From an uncultured Bacteroidales bacterium (GTDB lineage Bacteria > Bacteroidota > Bacteroidia > Bacteroidales > Paludibacteraceae), in assembly GCA_934716995.1 (NCBI GenBank), contig CAKUYO010000019.1, forward strand, positions 1 through 44,291: a DNA stretch of 44,291 nt, written 5' to 3'. This document shows positions 31,262 through 38,491 of this stretch, piece by piece. Each line of letters opens with the position of its first letter. Position 1 is the first letter of the stretch. The translations under genes were made by a program, and so were the position numbers. Under the pieces are notes generated by a model. That model made no database searches and was not told the origin of the DNA. It saw nothing but the letters and a program-made list of their open reading frames with translations.

Positions 31262-32920
31262 CTATTTTATGTTACCTGTGATTTCAACCGTTTTGGTATC
31301 AACACCACCATCTTTTTTTTGCATATTTATACTAATCTCAGCCCGAAACGGGCCGGTAGAGGCAAGGAATCCTTTGGAAGGTTTATATGTTACACGGACA
31401 TAATGATAATCGCCGTTCTCTATCTTCTTAAAAGTTATAGGAGATATCATACCGAATAACCCACCGCCGATGCCTACATCATCCGTATTCGCATGACGCC
31501 CGTTAAACGTAAAATTTGAAATTTTAGGGTACATATAAGTATATTTGTCTCGTTTAGCCAAACGAAATATCACAGAAGCAGAGGAACCTCTTTTGATATC
31601 GCCCAAATCATATTCTGTATCTGTGCATACGGGGATGCCATCTATCTCATTTATTTTATCTATCTCATCAATATTTTCATTGCTAGCCCACAGTTTGTCT
31701 TTCGAAGAAATAGTCGTGGTAGGAACAGGGCTACCGTCTTTTTTGGTAAGATAGAAACCGGATATCTTATAGAGAGTATCAACAGGAATGGATAAAGTGC
31801 TGCCATATTGTCCCACATAACACCCAATCGCATTTTCCATATTAATGTAGCATATACTTTCTGTAGCAGTATGATGATAACACTTACTGAACACATTATC
31901 ACTTCTTCCATATACGTAAGGGAATATCCCTTTTTTTATCGAAATATACTCATTGCAGTAATCATCGCAAGAAATCTCACAACTATGAAACAGATCTTCT
32001 CTATATATTATGTGTGGTTCTATATACATATATTTATTGTCTATATTATCATTTAACAATATATTATATGCTTTTTGCATAAATAGAATTCCAATATCAC
32101 CAAAGAAATAACCAGGTAAATCTTTTAACCAATTACTCCAATGGTCTCGTTCAAATATATCTATATAGAAATAAGATGTATCATGCTTAGGAACTTTATA
32201 CCCATCAGACATCCCATTTTGCAAGTTTACATTGTATATGTCGTATTGATAAAAACTATACCCCATTTTATCAAAAGGTTGTATTTGTTCTTTCGTATAA
32301 CTGATAGCCTTCAATGTTGAATTCATAAAGTTGTAGAAGTTTTCCGTATTCTGATTGGAATACAGACGAATGGTATAGGGTATGACAGCCTCTTTTCCTC
32401 CGTTGGCAATGCGCGGTTCGCCCACCTCCAATACATAATCAAACAAATCATCAGTATTTTCCAAGACGGTCAGAACATTTTGTAAGGCTTTCTCGCTATT
32501 GGCTTTGTTGAGTTCATACAGTTTGACGTTTGCGCCAAAGGTTGCGCCGGCGAACTCACATTCCGCCCCTTTACTTTGGGCATACTTAACCAGTTTTGTC
32601 AGCGACACCGTGGCTTGCAAAGATACACACGACTTACCATTCTCAAGTTGCATATATGCCAATTCGGTATATTTCTGGATATTACCGGAAGACACCGTTA
32701 CAATCTCATCCTTGACCAAAGAATCATTCAATATAGTCGTATTAGCAGACACAAATGTACCATAGGCTTGTTCGATGGCACTACGCAGGGCAACGTGCGT
32801 GGCTTCTTCTTTGGTGGCACCGTCGCCCGACACAACCAAGGTTACTTCCTCCACTCCTTGAGCGGAAAGTATGGATATGCTCATCAGGCACACCCATACA
32901 AAAGACATCAATTTCTTCAT
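31262..32920 (-). CDS. Exported protein with FlgT/LPP20-like N-terminal domain
   Basis: The 552-residue protein has a signal peptide (cleavage near LSA-QGVE at 20). Residues about 24-110 resemble the FlgT/LPP20-type fold: VVSGDGATKEEATHVALRSA, FVSANTTILNDSLV and SSGNIQKYTEL follow the pattern 'alanine-rich helix, VS..t..N..l, SsG.i..y'. The remainder is unlike anything I know and ends with a beta-rich part (EISINMQKKDGGVDTKTVEI). The 3' half of the gene is A/T-rich compared with its neighbours. Middle member of the operon; its location should be periplasm or cell surface. Confidence 0.75.
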   Translation of the reverse strand: MKKLMSFVWVCLMSISILSAQGVEEVTLVVSGDGATKEEATHVALRSAIEQAYGTFVSANTTILNDSLVKDEIVTVSSGNIQKYTELAYMQLENGKSCVSLQATVSLTKLVKYAQSKGAECEFAGATFGANVKLYELNKANSEKALQNVLTVLENTDDLFDYVLEVGEPRIANGGKEAVIPYTIRLYSNQNTENFYNFMNSTLKAISYTKEQIQPFDKMGYSFYQYDIYNVNLQNGMSDGYKVPKHDTSYFYIDIFERDHWSNWLKDLPGYFFGDIGILFMQKAYNILLNDNIDNKYMYIEPHIIYREDLFHSCEISCDDYCNEYISIKKGIFPYVYGRSDNVFSKCYHHTATESICYINMENAIGCYVGQYGSTLSIPVDTLYKISGFYLTKKDGSPVPTTTISSKDKLWASNENIDEIDKINEIDGIPVCTDTEYDLGDIKRGSSASVIFRLAKRDKYTYMYPKISNFTFNGRHANTDDVGIGGGLFGMISPITFKKIENGDYHYVRVTYKPSKGFLASTGPFRAEISINMQKKDGGVDTKTVEITGNIK

Positions 32921-32950
32921 TTTCTTGATTATTTTACTTTTTCTTTGTTA

Positions 32951-33952
32951 TTACCATTTCTTTACGACACTATTGACCATTTCGGGCAAGTGATTACCCA
33001 CAGCCACACCGATTTCACGAATCATATCCATACGCTGTTTGCGCAATTGCACATTGTCGTTGTACTGCTGCACACGCAGGTTCCATTCGCGTTCGTCCAC
33101 CTCTTTGGCACGGGCTTTCCGTTCGGCTTCCTCCGCCGCTTTCTTGGCTGCGATACTGCGCTCTTGCGCACGCAGGGTCTTCTCTATCTCCCGAGCCAAC
33201 ACATCGGCTTGGGCGGCAGCATTAGAGTGCGGGTTAATCTTAAGCAGATAATCGTACGCCTTGGCTGCCTGTTCATAGTTATGCTTCATATTCCATGCGG
33301 CTTGTGCCTGCTTTAGCCAGGCTTGCGCTTCATCGTCTATCTCCACCTGGTAGAGAGCCAGTGCCTTGGCTTGGGCTTGCGTATAGCAATCATAGCACTC
33401 TTGCGGCACAGCCAACAGGGCGGCGATGGCTTCTTTGCGCTGTCCCATTTGCGCTCTATGGTCGGCATTAGTAAGAATGTCAACGCAATGATTGGTATAA
33501 TAGTCCGTTATCTGTGTTTTGGCTTCGGCAACAAGCGACCGTATTTTCTCGTTTTGGGGAGAGAAGCGGTTATATGCCTGTATCTGTGCCTTTGTTTCCG
33601 ACACGCCGATACCGGCAACGGAGATTGTGGTTTTGCCAAACACACGATTGTCAATAGCATCACCTATAGTGATGGTAACATCCAATTTCTCGGATATCTT
33701 GGGCGGATTGGAAGGCATCACATCGCGCCCGGTGATATTCACTTTTGCCGAGATGACAAAGCGGTCGGACAATCCGCTCGTTACTCCATTGTCGGTGAGT
33801 ATCTGTTCCAAGCGGTGTTCCAACTGCAGGCGTGCTTCCTCGGGGATGTGCTCATATTCGGGTTGCACTGCCGTGATGGACAATGACATATCTTGCGCAC
33901 AAAGGGTGCCTGCCATACACAGGACGGCAAATAAAAAGACCGGTCGTTTCAT
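32951..33952 (-). CDS. Exported helical-repeat protein of unknown function
   Basis: The 333-residue protein has a signal peptide (cleavage near LCA-QDMS at 19). The N-terminal half is beta-rich and CsgG-like in pattern (LEQILTDNGVTSGLSDRFVI, then DVTITIGD). The middle has TPR-like helices (AWNMKHNYEQAAKAYDYLL) and the end a long charged helix with AAKKAAEEAERKARAKE. It begins 1 nt after the upstream stop. A role in envelope assembly is a guess from fold hints. Confidence 0.75.
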   Translation of the reverse strand: MKRPVFLFAVLCMAGTLCAQDMSLSITAVQPEYEHIPEEARLQLEHRLEQILTDNGVTSGLSDRFVISAKVNITGRDVMPSNPPKISEKLDVTITIGDAIDNRVFGKTTISVAGIGVSETKAQIQAYNRFSPQNEKIRSLVAEAKTQITDYYTNHCVDILTNADHRAQMGQRKEAIAALLAVPQECYDCYTQAQAKALALYQVEIDDEAQAWLKQAQAAWNMKHNYEQAAKAYDYLLKINPHSNAAAQADVLAREIEKTLRAQERSIAAKKAAEEAERKARAKEVDEREWNLRVQQYNDNVQLRKQRMDMIREIGVAVGNHLPEMVNSVVKKW

Positions 33953-33953
33953 A

Positions 33954-34904
33954 CTATTTCTCTCCTAATACAATGTTGGCTTCTCCCAAACCGCGCACCA
34001 TCACTTTGGCGGTGATTTGGTATTGTTGTTGCAGGTATTTACGCAGTTGGGTGGCAAAAGCACGTGCGTCCACAGCCCTACCGTTCCCGTCAAAGAAAGG
34101 AATACGCACTTGCTCGAACTGTGCCATTGTCTCGGTGGCGTCTGTCAGGTTGAACGCGCCGTTAACGGTGTTCTCGGCAAGCCAATTCTGAATACAATCC
34201 AACAGTTCTTCGCCGTTGTATTCCGTTTCCAAGTTGTTTTCCCAACTATCCCAGCAGCGGACAGTCATCACTATCTCGCGTCCGTTGGCTTGCAGGTCGG
34301 CATAGTATTGCGTCATTTGCGTATCAAAGCCGGCAATCTTTTGCAATACGGCGTTTTCCAGCAGTTGGGGAATGAGGTCTTGCGAGACATCGCTTGTACC
34401 CGATGCGGTGGCAATACGCTTGCTTGTATAGGCATCGAATGCTTCCAGAGTGAAAGTTACGGAATGTCCGTCCTTCGCCTTGTTCACCTGCCAGCCCAAT
34501 TGGATAATGATGTCCGACTTGGTGCGGCGTTTGAGCATATCCAGCGGACTCTCTACCAGCGTTGCGCCCGTGCTGCTCATTGCCACATTGTCTTCCGCTA
34601 TGCGGCTTTGCATAGCCTTGAACTCCTGCTCGCAGTCTTTCAGACTATAGCCAAGTCCGGTGAGCAGTTCGCCCACCTTGCTGACCACCCCGCCCAATTC
34701 GGTATCTTCGCGGAAAGCAGTGGGATAATCGGGAACCACCACCTGCACACCCTGATTGAGGTAAGTGGTTGTGAAATAACGTTGAGCGCACCAGTTATCG
34801 CTCGGTAAGATCATAAGGGTTGGTTTCTTCTCTTGCGCCGCCATCAAGGGCAATGCTACCAGGCAGGCGAGAAGCAGGCTGTTTTTCAATAGTACCTTTG
34901 CCAT
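33954..34904 (-). CDS. DUF6175-like exported protein
   Basis: ATG 34904 gives 316 residues; longer starts at 34934 and 34961 are possible. A signal peptide (cleavage near LMA-AQEK) is followed by KKPTLMILPSDNWCAQ, which I recall as the mark of the DUF6175 family in Bacteroidetes. IIIQLGWQVN and a C-terminal YQITAKVMVRGLGEANIVLGE are also family-like. The fold pattern resembles CsgG-type proteins. It is the first gene of the five-gene run and lies 60 nt beyond a strongly structured RNA; no separate promoter is visible between them. Confidence 0.78.
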   Translation of the reverse strand: MAKVLLKNSLLLACLVALPLMAAQEKKPTLMILPSDNWCAQRYFTTTYLNQGVQVVVPDYPTAFREDTELGGVVSKVGELLTGLGYSLKDCEQEFKAMQSRIAEDNVAMSSTGATLVESPLDMLKRRTKSDIIIQLGWQVNKAKDGHSVTFTLEAFDAYTSKRIATASGTSDVSQDLIPQLLENAVLQKIAGFDTQMTQYYADLQANGREIVMTVRCWDSWENNLETEYNGEELLDCIQNWLAENTVNGAFNLTDATETMAQFEQVRIPFFDGNGRAVDARAFATQLRKYLQQQYQITAKVMVRGLGEANIVLGEK

Positions 34905-34964
34905 AAATACCACGTGTTTGTGTTTTGTAGGCATACGGCTCCGGATTTGCCCGATTAACAATTA

Positions 34965-35304
34965 AAACAGATTTGGTACAGACACAAAGAAAGCGTGGAG
35001 CCTTATCTTTTGCTTATTCTCAACTCTGAGGTTCCGGAAAGACCCTTGCAACAAGAACAAACAATATACGCCCACGCCCGATATGCATAACCGCCGCACC
35101 AAAAGGCGCGGGCACTCATTACATACCACGGGGCATCTACTGCCTCTTGCTTTGGGTCGCGAAATTTTCCGGATTTCAGAGTTCCAAAACAAGCGCATAT
35201 AAACGCCTTTTATTATGTCTGTGAAGCCAAGTGTTCGGCAAACGGGCGTGCGGCTATCGTTGTTCCAACGACCTCAGCCCACCCGCAAAGCCCTCCCCAA
35301 CTTC
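34965..35304 (-). ncRNA. Large structured RNA or leader, about 340 nt
   Basis: The predicted transcript start (about 35304) coincides with the closing stem of a first domain: CTTCACA (35301-35307) with TGTGAAG (35220-35226). It encloses CGGG/CCCG (35243-35246 with 35282-35285), GGCT/AGCC (35252-35255 with 35276-35279) and CGTTG/CAACG (35258-35262 with 35266-35270). A second domain of 160 nt is closed by AACTCTGA (35022-35029) with TCAGAGTT (35176-35183), TCCGGAAA (35033-35040) with TTTCCGGA (35166-35173), and GACCC (35041-35045) with GGGTC (35154-35158). An open frame at 34962-35198 overlaps but looks like a shadow. It does not match RNase P, tmRNA, SRP or a riboswitch that I know. Confidence 0.65.
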
Positions 35305-35310
35305 ACACCG

Positions 35311-35342
35311 CAAAATTACAATAATTATTTCAAACGCGCAAA
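35311..35342 (-). promoter_or_regulatory. Near-perfect promoter of the structured RNA
   Basis: On the minus strand TTTG (35342-35339), 20 nt and TAATTTTG (35318-35311). The predicted start falls on the first base pairs of the RNA. Confidence 0.8.
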
Positions 35343-35377
35343 TGGCAGTTAAATTTTCCAAAAGAAATACGAAAAAA

Positions 35378-35441
35378 CAGTGCTACGCAGTGCGAAAGAA
35401 ATTAAGGAAACAAAAGAAAATATGTAACGTCAGTTCGATAT
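35378..35441. repeat. Hairpin/purine-tail repeat and 17-bp shared motif
   Basis: GTGCTACGCAGTGCGAAAGA then AATTAAGGAAACAAAAGAAA, followed by TAACGTCAGTTCGATAT (35425-35441), identical to 4640-4656. The rest of 35442-35651 shows no gene. Confidence 0.6.
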
Positions 35442-35651
35442 GATTTGGGAAATATAAATTTATGGTTAATTTGTGGTAATACGGCGTAGCCGTCCGTTCA
35501 ATAAAGTCCCGCTAATGCCGATTTGTAGTCAATTCAATGACAATTCGTGTTTGCAGTAGTAGTTGCTATACTATTATATGTTGTTTAATAGTTGTTGTCA
35601 GTTGTTGACCTACAAACTCTTTCGCTATATTGAACCGATGCTATGCAGAAT

Positions 35652-36875
35652 TTACAGCCAGACACCTATACCCAAAGAAACGAACTCCACTTTGGTCAGA
35701 TGGGCTTTCATAGTGCCCTGTACGAACAGATGCCACGGGAGACGATAGCGCAGGGCTATCTGCGTATAGAGCCAGCCGTCGGGGTAGCCTGCCGAGCCTG
35801 CACGGAGCAGGTCATATTTATAGAAAATGCCTTTATTGAGCCGCCCGTTTTCCGCCTGACGGGCTTCGTCAGCGGGCTCAAGGTTCTTGACCGGATCGAG
35901 CAGATAAACACCGAAATGGAAACCTGCCGTAAATCGCCCGATAACAAACTCGGGCTGCAGGCTGATGCCCAACCGCCAGCAGTCGGCACCATCGGTGCGT
36001 GCCGCAGCGAGGTTGGTCTTATTGAAATAGGTATCACGGCGGATATACGCCCCGTCGTAAAACACGTCCACTCCCCCGCCCAAGCGGAAGATCCGGTGCG
36101 CCCGCCAGTAAGCCGCTATTTGCATCTCGCAGGCGAAGAAAGTCTGCCGGTCGCGGTAATAGACCTGCCTTCCGCCCGCAGCAAAAGCCAACTCCACCTC
36201 CCAGCGTTTCTTTAGTTCGGTCTTGCTTGTCGAGACCGGTGAAACAGTGCTTTGCGGCGTATAGCGCACGCCTATATCGCCCCCAAAGATGTTGTAGCCC
36301 GAGTTGGGCTGCACCATACTGCCGTTGCTGATATGGTACCACCCCGCTGAAACAGGGATACTCCACCCGTGGCTGACAGGAAACTCCATATAAAATGCCT
36401 CGGGGAAATAGAAATTGAAGACGCTGCCGATGCTCTTGTTGGCATTGGTTAGGTCTTGGTACAGATGTCCCTCGGGAACGGTATTGCGATAGGTCTTGGT
36501 AACGAATGCCGCACCGATACCCGGACGGAGACCGAGGACGAAATGCGGGCAGCGCACTAACGGAACATCCATAAAAACATAAGGTGTAACGGCATTGCCG
36601 AGGAGTGTCTTGTCGCCGAGATACCAGTAGCCGAGCGCCACACCGGGCGCAGCATCATTCCAATCGTGCAAGGCACGCCAATCGGGGCGGAAAGCCACGG
36701 CGAACTCACCACCCATAGACGGACCGACCCACTGCCCTTTCCTGCCGAGCATATCGTCCACTTTACCGTCGGGCATAATCGCCCCCGCACGGAAAGACAA
36801 ACGGTAGTCGGTATCCAACGCCAAGAGCGGGAGACACCAAAGCAAACAAGCCCATATCACGCTATGCCGTTTCAT
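35652..36875 (-). CDS. Outer-membrane lipid A 3-O-deacylase, PagL-like
   Basis: ATG 36875 gives 407 residues with a signal peptide (about 1-20, ending LLALDTDYR). The centre has WYHISNGSMVQPNSGYN (about 203-219), which fits the PagL/acyloxyacyl hydrolase motif HxSNxS..NPGxN with the His and Ser of the catalytic set. The whole protein is strand-rich with aromatic ends, as an outer-membrane barrel should be, and ends GIGVWL. It should remove an acyl chain from lipid A. It is longer than classic PagL (about 150 aa), with an extra C-terminal barrel-like half. Confidence 0.82.
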   Translation of the reverse strand: MKRHSVIWACLLWCLPLLALDTDYRLSFRAGAIMPDGKVDDMLGRKGQWVGPSMGGEFAVAFRPDWRALHDWNDAAPGVALGYWYLGDKTLLGNAVTPYVFMDVPLVRCPHFVLGLRPGIGAAFVTKTYRNTVPEGHLYQDLTNANKSIGSVFNFYFPEAFYMEFPVSHGWSIPVSAGWYHISNGSMVQPNSGYNIFGGDIGVRYTPQSTVSPVSTSKTELKKRWEVELAFAAGGRQVYYRDRQTFFACEMQIAAYWRAHRIFRLGGGVDVFYDGAYIRRDTYFNKTNLAAARTDGADCWRLGISLQPEFVIGRFTAGFHFGVYLLDPVKNLEPADEARQAENGRLNKGIFYKYDLLRAGSAGYPDGWLYTQIALRYRLPWHLFVQGTMKAHLTKVEFVSLGIGVWL

Positions 36876-36883
36876 ACCGAGGA

Positions 36884-36915
36884 CAAAGGTACTGCTTTTT
36901 TGCGAGATACACAAC
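36884..36915 (-). promoter_or_regulatory. Promoter of the PagL-like gene, nearly leaderless
   Basis: On the minus strand GTTG (36915-36912), 20 nt, TACCTTTG (36891-36884), then TCCTCGGT and ATG 36875. Transcription would start within about 2-3 nt of the start codon. Confidence 0.65.
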
Positions 36916-36919
36916 TGAA

Positions 36920-37078
36920 TATAGAAAGATAGAATGATAGAAAGATAGAAGCAAGGCGACGGATAATGGTATCAAATACCACCACTGCAAATTGTCAGAA
37001 TCCGTTATTATGTTGTCTTATCCTTATGCTTTCAGGTCTATGTCATTTGTATGTGATTCGTATGTGATTCGTATGAGA
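36920..37078. repeat. GAAAGATAGAA and GTATGTGATTC tandem repeats
   Basis: Three AGAAAGATAGAAT-type units at 36920-36950, and three GTATGTGATTC units at 37046-37078, separated by unique A/T-rich DNA. No gene is present between 36876 and 37217. Confidence 0.65.
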
Positions 37079-37120
37079 TTAGGCGGTTTTTGCTTGTATT
37101 ATAGCGAGTTAGTGTTTACT

Positions 37121-37152
37121 GTTGCGTATGTCAGAAAAAACTTGTAACTTTG
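37121..37152 (+). promoter_or_regulatory. Promoter of the fumarate reductase operon
   Basis: GTTG (37121-37124), 20 nt and TAACTTTG (37145-37152), 65 nt before ATG 37218. Confidence 0.7.
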
Positions 37153-37217
37153 CACGCTGTATTGTGCATACACTATCCGAATAAACTATAAAACAATAAA
37201 TAAATCATCAAAAAACT

Positions 37218-37916
37218 ATGTGGTTAAAAGATTCCTCTATCGGCCGTAAGTTCGTTATGAGCATTACCGGCCTTGCTCTGGTTCTCTTTCTCCTCTTCCA
37301 CGGCTGCATGAATGTGGCACTGGTCTTCTCGGAGGAAGCGTACAACTGGATCTGCTCCGTATTGGGAGCCAATTGGTATGCGATTGTGGGTACACTCGGG
37401 CTGGCACTGCTCATTCTGATCCACTTTGTGTATGCTATCTGCCTTACCATTCAGAACCGTCACGCACGCGGCAACGACCGCTATGCCGTCTCGGCAAAGA
37501 AAGAGGGCGTGGACTGGGAGTCGGAGAATATGCTCGTGCTGGGCTTGTGCGTTCTCGGTTTCCTGATTCTCCACCTGTACAATTTCTGGTTCCGTATGCA
37601 GTTGGCGGAACTGACCGGCGGCGCTACGGCAGGGGCTTTTGACCCGCAGAACGGTGCAGCGTACGTAAAAGCGTTGTTCACCACACCTGTTTGCGGACAA
37701 ATCTATTGCGCACTGTACATCATCTGGCTCGTTGCTCTGTGGTTCCACCTCAACCACGGTGTTTGGTCGGCATTGCACACGCTGGGTTGGAACAACCTCA
37801 AATGGATGAAGCGTATCCGCGTCATCGGTACCGTAGTGGCAACACTCGTTATCCTTCCCTTCGCCATCGTCGTCTTCTACTACCTCGGCGTCGGTATCGG
37901 TATGCTCTGCGCATAA
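37218..37916 (+). CDS. sdhC: Succinate dehydrogenase/fumarate reductase cytochrome b subunit
   Basis: The 232-residue membrane anchor has five hydrophobic segments with histidines at heme-ligand positions (His28 in LLFHGCMN, His69 in ILIHFVYA, a His in FLILHLYNFW, and the FHLNHGVWSALHTLGW stretch). It carries di-heme b and links quinone to the flavoprotein. This anchor type is the single-subunit form used with Bacteroidetes quinol:fumarate reductase. The A and B subunits follow, but with an extra gene between. Confidence 0.93.
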   Translation: MWLKDSSIGRKFVMSITGLALVLFLLFHGCMNVALVFSEEAYNWICSVLGANWYAIVGTLGLALLILIHFVYAICLTIQNRHARGNDRYAVSAKKEGVDWESENMLVLGLCVLGFLILHLYNFWFRMQLAELTGGATAGAFDPQNGAAYVKALFTTPVCGQIYCALYIIWLVALWFHLNHGVWSALHTLGWNNLKWMKRIRVIGTVVATLVILPFAIVVFYYLGVGIGMLCA

Positions 37917-37925
37917 GTTTGGCTA

Positions 37926-37975
37926 TTTCCTATGCCGCTCCGCGGCAAGAGAAATAAAGGAAACAAAAGAAATAA
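37926..37975. repeat. GCCGC-hairpin plus purine tail, copy in the frd operon
   Basis: CTATGCCGCTCCGCGGCAAG forms a hairpin, followed by GAAATAAAGGAAACAAAAGA. Similar copies are at 4741-4766 (inverse), 35378-35418, 44196-44225 and 44246-44291. Confidence 0.65.
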
Positions 37976-38000
37976 TTGCTAACTAAAACTACAGAAACCG

Positions 38001-38474
38001 ATGAAGCCTTTTAATAATTCGATATGGTTGAGTGCCCGGGAAAGCGTCTATTTTGTCGCCGTATCCCTATTGCTGACGAAAACAGGGAATGCAACGATGG
38101 AAAATATCGACGTGTGGTTGGTTTTTACAATAGCCTTTTTTGCACTCTTGGACGCTATGGCTAAAATGCTAAAAGATACAAGCCTGTTCCGTTGGGACAA
38201 GATTGTCTACCTGTTTTTGGCTGCCTTTACCCTTATTGCCACGGGCATAAAGGCTTTCTTCGGGCAAATAGAGATGCTTGACATCATAACGCTGATATTG
38301 GCGGGCGCATTATGTTTCTATATACTGGCAGAAGCCATTGTATATTTAATACTAAAAAGCAGACACAAATGGAGTCTTCCTATTTCGTTTGAAGAAACGG
38401 TACGTCTTTGGCTTGCCAACAACTTTGCCTATCTCTCACTGATGTTAGCATTATATCGTTCATTAACATTGTAA
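38001..38474 (+). CDS. Four-span membrane protein inserted in the fumarate reductase operon
   Basis: The 157-residue product has about four hydrophobic segments (about 15-27, 38-55, 68-86, 92-117). No family recognised. It lies between the cytochrome b gene and the flavoprotein gene, which are adjacent in most Bacteroidales. It is preceded by a dispersed repeat (37926-37975) and more A/T-rich than the operon genes, so it is probably a later insertion. It starts 84 nt after sdhC and ends 17 nt before sdhA. A role in the enzyme is unproven. Confidence 0.72.
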   Translation: MKPFNNSIWLSARESVYFVAVSLLLTKTGNATMENIDVWLVFTIAFFALLDAMAKMLKDTSLFRWDKIVYLFLAAFTLIATGIKAFFGQIEMLDIITLILAGALCFYILAEAIVYLILKSRHKWSLPISFEETVRLWLANNFAYLSLMLALYRSLTL

Positions 38475-38491
38475 AATAATTCAATAAATAC

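Noticed and set aside
34962..35198. Open frame of 78 aa on the minus strand
   Set aside because: It lies inside the strongly folded RNA, where base pairing explains the sequence better than coding; kept as the alternative to test.
35221..35306. SRP RNA, RNase P RNA or TPP riboswitch in the first domain of the structured RNA
   Set aside because: The diagnostic conserved segments of each are absent.
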